A DNA stretch of 64,000 bases, taken from the NCBI GenBank assembly GCA_903933715.1, contig CAIZLD010000045.1, forward strand, positions 1 through 64,000, read 5' to 3'. Positions 46,628 to 55,412 of the stretch are shown here, in pieces. A model generated the notes under the pieces. That model saw nothing but the letters and a program-made list of their open reading frames with translations, searched no databases and was not told the DNA's origin. Positions within the stretch are counted from its first letter, which is position 1. Each line of letters opens with the position of its first letter. Position numbers and translations under genes: made by a program. This stretch comes from an uncultured Spartobacteria bacterium. Lineage in GTDB: Bacteria; Verrucomicrobiota; Verrucomicrobiia; Chthoniobacterales; Chthoniobacteraceae.

Positions 46628-47680
46628 TTAGTCCCGGCGGCGGCGTTCAAATTTCGCAAAGGCCCGGGGGGTGGGTTTGCCTGCCGGTTTGCCACTTGGT
46701 TTCCCTGTCGCTTTGGACGCAAACGGCTTGAACGGTTTACGGCCCGGCTTCGCGGCGGCCGGACGGGCGGAAGTTGGGGGACGGCTGCTTGCCGCGGCCC
46801 GCGATTCGCCGGTGCGGGCGGCGCGGGGCGTGAACGGGATTTCCTCGGGAGCGGCGGCACCGGGCGCGCGGCGCGGCTTGTAGAGACGCTGGGAGGGCTC
46901 CCGCCGCTCGCCTCCGGGGCCGGGCCGTCCAAAGGCGGGACGCGGTTTGCGGGGACGGCGCGGGGACGGCTCCTCGGCGGCGGTTTTCGCTCCTTCGGCC
47001 AGGAGGGCGTCGATCTCTTTCTGCGTCAAGACGCGCCAGGAACCGGGCGGCATATTTTGGATTTCGATCGGCCCGATGCGCACGCGCACGAGCTTTTTGA
47101 CTTCGTACCCGAGCGCGAAAAACATGAGGCGGATCTGCCGTTTCATTCCCTGGCGCAGGACCACTTTGAGTTTGTTGGCCGCGAGCCGGTGGACCGATTC
47201 CGCCTTGGCCCAGCCTTCTTCGAGGCTCAAGCCGTGAAGGAGTTTCGGGGTCAGCTCAAAATCGAACGCGCGGTCGAGCACGACCTCGTATTCCTTATCC
47301 ACTTTGTAGCGGGGATGGGTGAGCTTGAGGGCGAGCTCGCCGTCGTTGGTCATGATGAGCAGCCCCTCGCTTTCGCGATCGAGCCGGCCGACATGGAACA
47401 GACGCGGGAAATTGGACGGGAGGAGATCGAACACCGTCTGGCGGTTGTGGGTGTCCGAGGCGGTGCAGAGAAAACCGGGGGGCTTGTTCAGGAGCAGGGT
47501 GGCGGGCGCGGCGGTGTGCAGAACGCGGTTGCCCACCTTGACCACGTCGTTCGGGTTCACGGTGGTAGCCAAGGTTTCGCACAAGACGCCGTTGATCGTG
47601 ATCTGTCCGGTTAGAATCAGTTCCTCACAACTCCGTCGGGAACCCAGCCCGGCGGCAGCCAAAAATCGGTTTAATCGCAT
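46628..47680 (-). CDS. RsuA/RluB-family rRNA pseudouridine synthase, long basic tail
   Basis: A 350-residue protein. The N-terminal S4 domain (MRLNRFLAAAGLGSRRSCEELI) is followed by the catalytic domain with VGRLDRESEGLL (catalytic Asp) and GMKRQIRLMFFALGYEVKKLVRVRIGPI. The last ~110 residues are a disordered Arg/Pro/Ala/Lys tail with KPSGKPAGKP repeats, probably binding rRNA. RluB-like by sequence, modifying 23S rRNA; the exact site is not shown. Confidence 0.92.
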   Translation of the reverse strand: MRLNRFLAAAGLGSRRSCEELILTGQITINGVLCETLATTVNPNDVVKVGNRVLHTAAPATLLLNKPPGFLCTASDTHNRQTVFDLLPSNFPRLFHVGRLDRESEGLLIMTNDGELALKLTHPRYKVDKEYEVVLDRAFDFELTPKLLHGLSLEEGWAKAESVHRLAANKLKVVLRQGMKRQIRLMFFALGYEVKKLVRVRIGPIEIQNMPPGSWRVLTQKEIDALLAEGAKTAAEEPSPRRPRKPRPAFGRPGPGGERREPSQRLYKPRRAPGAAAPEEIPFTPRAARTGESRAAASSRPPTSARPAAAKPGRKPFKPFASKATGKPSGKPAGKPTPRAFAKFERRRRD

Positions 47681-47916
47681 GGGAATACGGTCGGCCCTTT
47701 AAGTCAAAATGTCGAGCTTTCGCGCCCAAGCCATCTGTTCGGGGCGGCGAGATTTGGAAAAAGAAGCTTCTTTCCAGACCTTGACAGGGCATGATGGGCA
47801 GGCGTTAACATGCTAAACCGTTCCATGAATCTTTGTGTCCATGTTGCAACTTTCCCCGAGCCCCGGCGGTCGGGTGCGAACGGGTTGTGTCCTGGATTTA
47901 AACCGGAGGCGGCTCG

Positions 47917-48684
47917 ATGAACGCCTTGATCGCCATGGGGACGTGGTGCGTGGACGGGCTTTCCCGTCTGGGCAAGTGCGCCGTCTTTTTTCTCCGGACG
48001 CTCGCTTGCTGCGTGACTCCGCCGCTCAAGTTCGACCGGGTCATCAAGCAGATCTGGTTTATCGGCTGGAAATCGATGCCGGTGATCTGCCTGACGGCCG
48101 TTTTCACCGGGATGGTGCTGGCGTTGCAGGGGCATCCCACGTTGCGGCGGGTCGGCTCCGAAGCGTTTCTGGGGCCGCTCATTGCGCTCTCGTTGATCCG
48201 CGAGCTCGGCCCGGTACTCGCCGCGCTGATGGTGACGGGGCGCGCCGGTTCTTCAATCACCGCGCAGATTGGCATCATGCGGATCAACGACCAGATCGAC
48301 GCGCTCGAACTGATGGGGCTCAATCCGTTTCGCTACCTGGTGGTGCCCAACCTGATCGCCTTTGTTTTCGCGATGCCGCTGCTGTCCGCGATTTTTGACG
48401 TGGTTGCCATCTTCGGCGGCTACCTGCTGGGGGTGCGGGTGCTGGGGCTCAACTCCGGGGCGTATTTTGGCGAGATGAACAATTACGTGGTGCTTCATGA
48501 CATCGCCACCGGGGTTTACAAGTCGATGTGCTTTGGCGCGTTGATCGCTTCAGTCTGCTGCTACAAAGGTTTTCATAGCAGGTATGGGGCCGAGGGGGTC
48601 AGCTCCGCGACGACCCGGGCGGTGGTGGACGCCTCCGTGCTCGTGCTGGTGTGGGATTACCTGCTCACTTCATTGATATCGTAG
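47917..48684 (+). CDS. mlaE: Phospholipid ABC transporter permease MlaE
   Basis: A 255-residue permease with about five membrane helices. Conserved FTGMVLALQGHPTLRRVG, SLIRELGPVLAALMVTGRAGSSITAQIGIMRINDQIDALELMGLNP. The start is supported by GGAGG 7 bases upstream of ATG. With MlaF/D it moves phospholipid between the outer and inner membranes. First gene of mlaE-F-D-C-A; no mlaB is present. Confidence 0.95.
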   Translation: MNALIAMGTWCVDGLSRLGKCAVFFLRTLACCVTPPLKFDRVIKQIWFIGWKSMPVICLTAVFTGMVLALQGHPTLRRVGSEAFLGPLIALSLIRELGPVLAALMVTGRAGSSITAQIGIMRINDQIDALELMGLNPFRYLVVPNLIAFVFAMPLLSAIFDVVAIFGGYLLGVRVLGLNSGAYFGEMNNYVVLHDIATGVYKSMCFGALIASVCCYKGFHSRYGAEGVSSATTRAVVDASVLVLVWDYLLTSLIS

Positions 48685-48701
48685 AAAAAGAGGAACCGCC
48701 C

Positions 48702-49448
48702 GTGATCCGTATCGAAAATCTTACCAAATCGTTTGGCGAACAAGAGGTGTTGCGCGGCGTCTCGCTGCAAGTCAACTCCGGGGAGTTCGTCGCGCTCGTG
48801 GGGATGAGCGGCTCCGGGAAAAGCCTCCTTTTGCGGCATTTGGTGCGGCTGATGCGACCCGACAGCGGCCGCGTGCTGGTGGACGGCCGCGATGTCGGCA
48901 AGATGCCCCGGTACGAGCTGGAAGCATTGCGCAGCCGCGTCGGCTATGTTTTCCAAAGCGGGGCGCTCTTCGATTCGATCAATGTCTTTGACAACGTCGC
49001 CTTCCCGTTGCGCGAGAAAACCCGCCTCAGCGAGACGGTTATCCGCCAGAAAGTGATGGAGGAGCTCGACCAGGTGGGGCTCAAGGATGTCGAACACAAA
49101 TACCCGGCGGAATTAAGCGGCGGCATGCTCAAACGGGTCGCCCTGGCCCGGACGCTGGTTCGCGCGCCGGAGATCATCCTCTTTGACGAGCCGACCACCG
49201 GCCTCGACCCGATCGTGGTCAATTCGATCCTCAATCTCTTCGATAGCGTCCACAAACGGCTGAAGCTGACGGGTATCCTGGTCTCCCACGAAATCCCGGA
49301 AATCTTCGGGATTGTCCAGAAGATCGCGATGCTCCATGAAGGGGTGATCGCCGCCGTGGAAACGCCGGAAAACATCCACCATTCGCAAAATCCCGTGATC
49401 GCGCAATTCGTGGCGGGTAAACCGGACGGGCCAATCCGTTATCGCTAA
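48702..49448 (+). CDS. mlaF: Phospholipid ABC transporter ATPase MlaF
   Basis: A 248-residue ATPase. GTG at 48702 (VIRIENLTKSFGEQEVL) is preceded by AGAGGA; a GTG at 48651 would overlap mlaE. Walker A GMSGSGKS, signature LSGGMLKR, Walker B IILFDEPTTGLDP, H-loop SHEIPE. It energises MlaE. Starts 17 bases after mlaE. Confidence 0.95.
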   Translation: MIRIENLTKSFGEQEVLRGVSLQVNSGEFVALVGMSGSGKSLLLRHLVRLMRPDSGRVLVDGRDVGKMPRYELEALRSRVGYVFQSGALFDSINVFDNVAFPLREKTRLSETVIRQKVMEELDQVGLKDVEHKYPAELSGGMLKRVALARTLVRAPEIILFDEPTTGLDPIVVNSILNLFDSVHKRLKLTGILVSHEIPEIFGIVQKIAMLHEGVIAAVETPENIHHSQNPVIAQFVAGKPDGPIRYR

Positions 49449-49459
49449 ATTCTTATCTT

Positions 49460-49912
49460 ATGAAGAAACAACGTTTTGAATTTTTCGTCGGGCTGTTTAT
49501 GGCCCTGGGCATCTTGAGCCTCGCCATTCTGAGCATCCGCATTGCGCGCAACGAGTTTTCCCATTCCGGCGGCTACGAAGTGCAGGCCGTCTTTACCAAT
49601 GGCAACGGGATTCGGGCCGGTTCGCCGATCCTGATCGCCGGGGTGGAGGTGGGCCGTGTCAAACAGATTGCGCTCAAAGATTACGAGGCGCAAATTGTGC
49701 TCATGATCCAGCCCGGAGTCGTGCTGCAAAAAGACGCCATCGCCTCGATCAAAACCAAGGGGCTGATTGGTGAAAAATATATCGAGATCACCCCCGGCGG
49801 CGGCGAGCCGATCGCCCCCAACGGCGTGATCCGCGACACCGAACCGGCCATGGATTTCGAAGCGATCATTTCGAAATTCGTCCAAGGCAACGTTTCCAAG
49901 CCCGCCCAATAA
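49460..49912 (+). CDS. mlaD: MCE-domain lipid-binding protein MlaD
   Basis: A 150-residue protein: one N-terminal membrane helix (FFVGLFMALGILSLAILSI), then a single MCE domain (YEVQAVFTNGNGIRAGSPILIAGVEVGRVKQI). It forms the periplasmic hexameric ring of the Mla complex. It lies 11 bases after mlaF. Confidence 0.95.
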   Translation: MKKQRFEFFVGLFMALGILSLAILSIRIARNEFSHSGGYEVQAVFTNGNGIRAGSPILIAGVEVGRVKQIALKDYEAQIVLMIQPGVVLQKDAIASIKTKGLIGEKYIEITPGGGEPIAPNGVIRDTEPAMDFEAIISKFVQGNVSKPAQ

Positions 49913-49915
49913 TTT

Positions 49916-50521
49916 ATGAAAATTGTCTCATTCGCTCTCGCCGCTTTGATGCTGGTTGCCGGGACCGCCGCCGTCCGCGCCGACTCTCCGATGGCCGAAG
50001 TCAAAGCCACCACGGAAAACATTCTCGTTCTCCTCAAAGACCCCAACCTGCAAGGGGAATCCAAAAAAGCGGAGCGCCAGCAGCTTGTCCGAGCCCAAAT
50101 GGAAAAGCGGTTTGCCTGGGATCAGAGCGCCCGCGCCTGCCTGGGCCGCCATTGGACCCGGCGCACGCCGGAAGAAAAAACCGAGTTCACCAAGCTGTTC
50201 AGCGATTTTCTCAAGGAGACCTATTCGGATAAAATCGCCACCTACTACAACGACTTGGATAAAATCAATTACCAGGGGGAGAAGCTGATTGACGATTACG
50301 CCCAGGTGAAACTGGTTCTTACGACCAAGGCTAAGATCGACCATCCGGTCGAATACCGGATGCAAAAAAACGCCTCGGGCGACTGGAAAGTCTACGACGT
50401 GGTGATCGAAGGGATCAGTCTCGTCAAAAATTACCGGGATCAATTTGATGCGATCATTGCGAAGTCGTCTTACGAAGAGTTAATTCAGGAGATCAAGGCC
50501 AAGCACCCGTCTGCCCCGTAA
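49916..50521 (+). CDS. mlaC: Periplasmic phospholipid carrier MlaC
   Basis: A 201-residue protein with signal peptide (MKIVSFALAALMLVAGTAAVRA). The Ttg2D/MlaC domain shows LGRHWTRRTPEEKTEFTKLFSDFLKETY and WKVYDVVIEGISLVKNYRDQF. It shuttles lipid between MlaA in the outer membrane and MlaD. It starts 3 bases after mlaD. Confidence 0.95.
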   Translation: MKIVSFALAALMLVAGTAAVRADSPMAEVKATTENILVLLKDPNLQGESKKAERQQLVRAQMEKRFAWDQSARACLGRHWTRRTPEEKTEFTKLFSDFLKETYSDKIATYYNDLDKINYQGEKLIDDYAQVKLVLTTKAKIDHPVEYRMQKNASGDWKVYDVVIEGISLVKNYRDQFDAIIAKSSYEELIQEIKAKHPSAP

Positions 50522-50532
50522 TCCAACTTCCC

Positions 50533-51264
50533 ATGAAAACATTTCCCCTGCTGCTTTTGGCCGCCATTGTTTTGGCGGCCCGCGTTCATGCTGCAAATCC
50601 GGCTGAAGATGGCGAGTTTCGCGATCCGTTTGCGAGCGACAATCCCGCAGCCGCAACCCCCGCGATCAAGATTTCCGATCCGTTGGAGCCGGTGAACCGG
50701 GTCGTCTACCAGTTCAATGACAAGCTCTATTGCTGGCTCCTGAGGCCGTTGGCCAAGGGATACCGCTTTGTAGCTCCCACGCCGGTCCGGGAATCGGTGG
50801 ATCGCTTTTTCGCCAACGTGAAATACCCGGTTCGCGGAGTCAACAATCTGCTGGAAGGCCGGTTCAAAGCGGCCGGGATCGAGACCGCCCGGTTTGTGAT
50901 CAACACCACCGTTGGGATTGGCGGGTTCTTTGATCCCGCGACCCGCTGGAAACTCAAAAAACAGCCCGCCGGTTTTGATCAGACGCTGGCGATGTACGGG
51001 CTGCCGACCGGCTCGTTTGTCATGCTGCCGGTTTTCGGGCCGTCCAGCCTGCGCGGAACCGTGGGAACAGCGGGGGATATGGCTCTGAGCCCGACACTTT
51101 ATCTGGATTTACCGTCGGGGGTTACGATCGGGGCTTCGGGCCTGAACACGGTCAACACCACGTCGTTTCGTGTTGAGGATATCGACAGCTTGAGAGCCGC
51201 GACGCTCGACCCGTATGCGGCGTTGCGGAGCGCCTATTTTCAGAGCCGCGAACCCGCGCGGTAA
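50533..51264 (+). CDS. mlaA: Outer-membrane lipid asymmetry protein MlaA, without lipobox
   Basis: A 243-residue MlaA (VacJ) that removes phospholipid from the outer leaflet. DPLEPVNRVVYQFNDKLY, NVKYPVRGVNNLLEGRFKAAG, and the FDQTLAMYGLPTGSFVMLPVFGPSS block are conserved. The signal peptide (MKTFPLLLLAAIVLAARVHA) has no Cys, whereas the best-known members are lipoproteins. It ends the Mla operon; a family-2 repeat starts at the base after its stop. Confidence 0.95.
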   Translation: MKTFPLLLLAAIVLAARVHAANPAEDGEFRDPFASDNPAAATPAIKISDPLEPVNRVVYQFNDKLYCWLLRPLAKGYRFVAPTPVRESVDRFFANVKYPVRGVNNLLEGRFKAAGIETARFVINTTVGIGGFFDPATRWKLKKQPAGFDQTLAMYGLPTGSFVMLPVFGPSSLRGTVGTAGDMALSPTLYLDLPSGVTIGASGLNTVNTTSFRVEDIDSLRAATLDPYAALRSAYFQSREPAR

Positions 51265-51388
51265 AGGTGGATCGCGACCTCCGGGCGCGATCGGAAATGG
51301 GTTAGCCATGTCTCCAACCACGCGCCGTCCCAAATCACCCGAGGAGCGGTCGATCCACCTGGGGTTTCCTGCACTCCTGCTCTGTTCC
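51265..51388. repeat. Repeat family 2, full copy after mlaA
   Basis: About 124 bases beginning AGGTGGATCGCGACCTCCGG, passing CTCCAACCACGCGCCGTCCC and GGAGCGGTCGATCCACCT, ending CACTCCTGCTCTGTTCC. It is the mate of 28222-28337 in opposite orientation and begins at the base after the mlaA TAA. Confidence 0.87.
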
Positions 51389-51480
51389 GTTCCAGATGGC
51401 GCGTGCAAACCGGCCCAAAGAGTGGTATTTTTCCGGCGTCAGTGCGGAGGAAACCTTCGCGGCTTTAAATTCTCACGAAA

Positions 51481-52491
51481 ATGCTTACTCTTACGCAACT
51501 GGCCGGGGGTTTTGAAAAATTGATCGCCCGTTTGCCGGGGCCGATCCGCAAGCCGGTGGAAGCCGAATGGCGTCCGCTTCAGGAACTGTTTTTAAAGCGG
51601 CGCGCCGCCCGGGTGCTGGTGGTGGGCGCTCCCAAATCTGGGACGCAAGCCTGGTTGAACCAGCTTTTTGCGTTCGAGCCGGAGAAGGTGGAGCTTCGTG
51701 CGAACGGATGGTGCGCTTATCACCGGCACGGGACGCTGGAGTTTGCCATCGCGGAGACCGAAGCAGAAGGCCGCGAGGCAATCGAAGGGGCGGAGCCGGA
51801 TCTCATTTTATTTCGGGGGGCGAGGGGAAAACAAAAATTCGCGCTGCTGATCGGGCTTCATGCCGTGGCAAGGGACCGTTATTTCAAGCCGTCGCCCATC
51901 GTTGCGGTCGGGGAACCGGCGATGCTGTTGATGGAAGAGTTGCAACGGGAGAGCGCCTTGAAATTGGCTGTGGGAGCGGTGATTGACGCATCCCGCCGGG
52001 AGGCGATCCTGGCCGCCATTGCCCAGACGCTTCCGCTGGAGGCCAGGCTGGAGTTCGCACGGGTGAGCGGCGAGAAAGCCGCGCAGATGGAGATCGCCGC
52101 GATGTTGACGCGTTCGGCTTCGGCGGTTTGCACAGCCATCGGCGCGCAACCGATCCCGCTGGCCGATTTCCCGATTTTGACTTCCCTGCAATTGCTGATG
52201 GTGGCCGGGATCATCCATACCACGGGGCGGGAGTGGGGCGGGAAATTGGCGCGGGAATTTCTGGCCGCGCTGGGCGCGAATCTGGGGGTGGGATTTCTCC
52301 TGCGCGAAGGGGCGCGCGCGGCGGTCAAGTTGTTGCCGGGCTGGGGGAACGCCATTTCGGGCGCGGTCGCCGGAGCGGGAACCTACGCCATCGGCCGGGC
52401 CGCAACCGCCTTTTTTATCGAAGGGCTGCCGATGGACGAAGCGCGCCGCCGGTTCCATTTTTTCAAGCGCAAGAAACGCCTCCCGCGGTAA
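51481..52491 (+). CDS. GTPase-like protein with DUF697-type membrane domain, degenerate P-loop
   Basis: A 336-residue protein. Near residue 45, ARVLVVGAPKSGTQAWLNQLF has the shape of a GTPase P-loop but lacks the Lys before the Ser/Thr (GxxxxG-T-Q). The C-terminal half (ADFPILTSLQLLMVAGIIHTTG, FLAALGANLGVGFLLREGARAAVKLLPGWGNAISGAVAGAGTYAIGRAA) matches the DUF697 membrane domain found after Era-like GTPases. Nucleotide binding may be weakened or lost. It follows the Mla operon and family-2 repeat. Confidence 0.75.
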   Translation: MLTLTQLAGGFEKLIARLPGPIRKPVEAEWRPLQELFLKRRAARVLVVGAPKSGTQAWLNQLFAFEPEKVELRANGWCAYHRHGTLEFAIAETEAEGREAIEGAEPDLILFRGARGKQKFALLIGLHAVARDRYFKPSPIVAVGEPAMLLMEELQRESALKLAVGAVIDASRREAILAAIAQTLPLEARLEFARVSGEKAAQMEIAAMLTRSASAVCTAIGAQPIPLADFPILTSLQLLMVAGIIHTTGREWGGKLAREFLAALGANLGVGFLLREGARAAVKLLPGWGNAISGAVAGAGTYAIGRAATAFFIEGLPMDEARRRFHFFKRKKRLPR

Positions 52492-52550
52492 ACCCAGCGT
52501 ATTTGATTCTTCGTTGGCAAAAATCGGCGATTGGTTCATCTTCTGTCTCT

Positions 52551-54353
52551 GTGAAACCTCTCGCCCCTACGAAGCGGCCCCCGCACCCGCCTGAAACCGC
52601 CCGGTTCACCTGGAATCTCCCGCAGATCTTGCGCATCGTGGCGCTGGCGCTCTTTGCGAGCGTCTGCTGGTGTTACGTGACGGGCCGGACGGACGAGGCG
52701 ACCTGGAGCATTCCCCTGGAATACGGAATGATGGGGGCCGACGGCGATGCCGGGGAGGCGCTCTCGCGCATCAAGGCGGCATCGGAGGGGGAATACCTCC
52801 CGGCGCTTGTTAAAAACATCACCCGGGTGGGCGCGCCGTATTATGGGAATTGGAGCGATTATCCGGTGGTGGAGGAATGGCAGTTTTTCCTGCCCGGGAT
52901 GCTGGCGAAATGGATTGGCGTTTTTGCGGCGGCCAATGTTGCGGTGATGATGGCGCAGGTGCTCGCCTGTCTCTGCTTTTATTTCACGGCCCGGCTGCTC
53001 GATTGCAAATGGTGGTGGGCAATGGCCGGTGGCGTGGCGTTTGGGTTCGCCCAGTTTGCGCTGGCCCGCTCGATTCATCATTTGACGGTGACCAATTACT
53101 GGTATGTGCCGATCTGCATTTTAATTGCCGGTTGGGTTGCGCGCAATCAACTCGGCGAATCCCGGGGGGGACGCTACGCGTGGGTGCTGGGGGCGAGTTT
53201 TTTCATCGGGATGCAAAATCCCTATTACACCAATATGTTCCTCCAGCTCACATTGCTCGGGGCATTCTATCAATATTTCCGCAACGGCTGGAAACCGGTG
53301 ATGCAGGCGGGCGGCATTGTCGCGGCTTCGGCGGCGGGGTTTATCGTGATGAGCCTCGACACGCTGATCTACCATTTGCAGCACGGCTCCAATCCCGGCG
53401 CGATTGTCCGCGAATACCGGTGGCTTGAACTTTCCGCGTTGAAGTTTGTCGATCTATTGATCCCGCCGCCCGATCACTCGTTGCTGGGCGGGATCGGGCA
53501 AGCCTATTACAAAATGGTCGCTTTCCCCGGCGAAGTCGGGCCGTCGTGCTATCTTGGCCTGGCGGGGATCGCCGCTCTGGTCTGGCTCGCGGTGGTTTCC
53601 GTGCGCCGACTGGTTACGACGCCCGGCCGCAATTTACCGCTGGAAACGTGGCAACTCCTCTGGATTTTGGCTTACTCGACGGTGGGCGGGCTCAACTGCC
53701 TCGGCGGCGTTTTTGGCGTGACGGTCTTTCGTTCTTCCACGCGCTATTGCATTTTCATTCTCCCGATCGTGCTGCTCTTTGCGCTGCGTCGGCTTTCCCA
53801 GAAACGGCTGGATACCGAAACCGGCGTGACGCTTGCCGGGGTCTGTGCATTGCTGGCGTTGTGGGATCAAACGCCGCCGGTCCCCGCTCCGGCTCTGACC
53901 GAAGCGATGGCCCGCGTGGTCGATTCGGATCGGCAATTTACGGCGCAGATGGAAGCACGGCTGCCCAAGAGGGCAATGGTTTTCCAGGTGCCGATCATGG
54001 AGTTCCCGGAGACCCCTTCCACCATCCCCGCGTACGACCATTTCCGGCCGTATCTCCATTCCACCGACCTGCGATTTTCTTTTGGCGGCGTGAAGGGCCG
54101 CCCGTGGCACGAGTGGCAAAAGGATGTGGGCAAGAGCCAGTCGCTCGGAGAGGTGATCCACTCGGTCGAGAGCTATGGATTCGCCGCGATTTACGTGAAC
54201 GGGGCCGGGTTCCAGGACAAAGGTGCAGGCATTAAGAGCGGGTTCAAGCAACTCGGCTATTCGGAGATGATCGAAAGCAAACGGGGCGACCTCTTTTGCG
54301 TCTTGATCCATCCGTCGATCACCCCGACTCTTCCCGCGGGTCCGGTTAAATAG
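52551..54353 (+). CDS. Multi-spanning membrane protein, glycan-related
   Basis: A 600-residue protein beginning with GTG at 52551 (VKPLAPTKRPPHPPETARF). There is a short basic N-terminus and about ten hydrophobic helices from residue 25, then a soluble C-terminal domain from about residue 450 (FQVPIMEFPETPSTIPAYDHFRPYL). The layout is that of GT-C-fold glycosyltransferases or related exporters. It lies 9 bases before the GT2 gene, so it is likely to act on lipid-linked sugars. No named family is claimed. Confidence 0.75.
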   Translation: MKPLAPTKRPPHPPETARFTWNLPQILRIVALALFASVCWCYVTGRTDEATWSIPLEYGMMGADGDAGEALSRIKAASEGEYLPALVKNITRVGAPYYGNWSDYPVVEEWQFFLPGMLAKWIGVFAAANVAVMMAQVLACLCFYFTARLLDCKWWWAMAGGVAFGFAQFALARSIHHLTVTNYWYVPICILIAGWVARNQLGESRGGRYAWVLGASFFIGMQNPYYTNMFLQLTLLGAFYQYFRNGWKPVMQAGGIVAASAAGFIVMSLDTLIYHLQHGSNPGAIVREYRWLELSALKFVDLLIPPPDHSLLGGIGQAYYKMVAFPGEVGPSCYLGLAGIAALVWLAVVSVRRLVTTPGRNLPLETWQLLWILAYSTVGGLNCLGGVFGVTVFRSSTRYCIFILPIVLLFALRRLSQKRLDTETGVTLAGVCALLALWDQTPPVPAPALTEAMARVVDSDRQFTAQMEARLPKRAMVFQVPIMEFPETPSTIPAYDHFRPYLHSTDLRFSFGGVKGRPWHEWQKDVGKSQSLGEVIHSVESYGFAAIYVNGAGFQDKGAGIKSGFKQLGYSEMIESKRGDLFCVLIHPSITPTLPAGPVK

Positions 54354-54362
54354 AAAAACCTC

Positions 54363-55412
54363 ATGATTCCCCCCACACTGATTTCCCTTGTCGTCCCGGT
54401 TTTCAACGAAGCGGAAAATGTTCCCCAATTATGGGATCGCCTCGTGGCCGCGGTTGCTCCATTGGTGGATTATCGGTTTGAATTGGTGTTTGTGGACGAT
54501 GGCAGCGCCGATGAAACAACGGCACGCATCGGCGCGCTGCGATCGACCCCGCAAGTTTCCTGGAAGCTGGTCCGGTTTTCCCGCAACTTCGGCCATCAAG
54601 CCGCCATTTCCGCCGGGATGCGCTATGCGGATGGGGATGCGCTGATATTTCTCGATGCCGATCTGCAAGATCCGCCGGAGCTGATTCCCGCGTTTCTTGA
54701 GCAATTTGCCCAAGGGCACGACGTGGTTTATGGCATCCGGCAGAACCGCAAAGAGCCGTTCTGGTTGCGCGTCTGTTTTGCGGCGTTTTACCGTCTCTTC
54801 AACGCCATTGCGCAGCGCCCAATCCCGCTGGACGTGGGCGATTTCGGCTTGATGAGCCGCCGGGTGGCCAAGTTGATCGCCGAGATGCCGGAGCATGACC
54901 GGCTCATTCGCGGAATGCGGAGCTGGGTCGGCTTCAAGCAAATCGGGATTCCGTACGACCGTCCCGAGCGCTATGCCGGGACCACCCGCTACAGCCTGGG
55001 CCGGCGCATTGAGGGGGCGCTCGACGGGATTTTCGGATTCTCCAAAGTGCCGATCCGGATTGCGCTTTTCATCGGTTTGGCGGTTTTTGCCGTGGGCGGC
55101 GCCTACCTGCTCAACACCCTTTTTTCGTCCCTCTTTTTTGGCAGCAAAGGGTTGGTGCAAGGGTGGACCTCTTTGATCACGCTCGGGTTCATGTTGGGCG
55201 GTGCAAACCTCGTCGCCATTGCCGTCGTGGGCGAATACGTCTGCCGGATTTATTTCCAGACCAAGAGCCGGCCGCTCTTCGTGGTCGATTGCGTGAAAAC
55301 CAGTTCCGGGGCAATCGTCCCGTCACCGCTGGGCCAGGAGGACGTAAACCGAGTGACGCAGCCAGTTTTTTATCCGCGACTGAGTGGCAATCCAGCGCCG
55401 CTGGAGCCGTGA
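54363..55412 (+). CDS. GT2 glycosyltransferase, polyprenyl-phosphate sugar transferase type (DPM1/GtrB-like)
   Basis: A 349-residue enzyme. The GT2 domain (VVPVFNEAENV, VFVDDGSADET, FLDADLQDPPELIPAF, GVKQ-like residues with DVGDFGLMSRR) is followed by two C-terminal membrane helices (IRIALFIGLAVFAVGGAYLL and LITLGFMLGGANLVAIAVVGEY). It transfers a sugar to undecaprenyl phosphate. The last ~40 residues past KTSSG are unusual for the family and overlap the opposite gene by 90 bases. Confidence 0.92.
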   Translation: MIPPTLISLVVPVFNEAENVPQLWDRLVAAVAPLVDYRFELVFVDDGSADETTARIGALRSTPQVSWKLVRFSRNFGHQAAISAGMRYADGDALIFLDADLQDPPELIPAFLEQFAQGHDVVYGIRQNRKEPFWLRVCFAAFYRLFNAIAQRPIPLDVGDFGLMSRRVAKLIAEMPEHDRLIRGMRSWVGFKQIGIPYDRPERYAGTTRYSLGRRIEGALDGIFGFSKVPIRIALFIGLAVFAVGGAYLLNTLFSSLFFGSKGLVQGWTSLITLGFMLGGANLVAIAVVGEYVCRIYFQTKSRPLFVVDCVKTSSGAIVPSPLGQEDVNRVTQPVFYPRLSGNPAPLEP

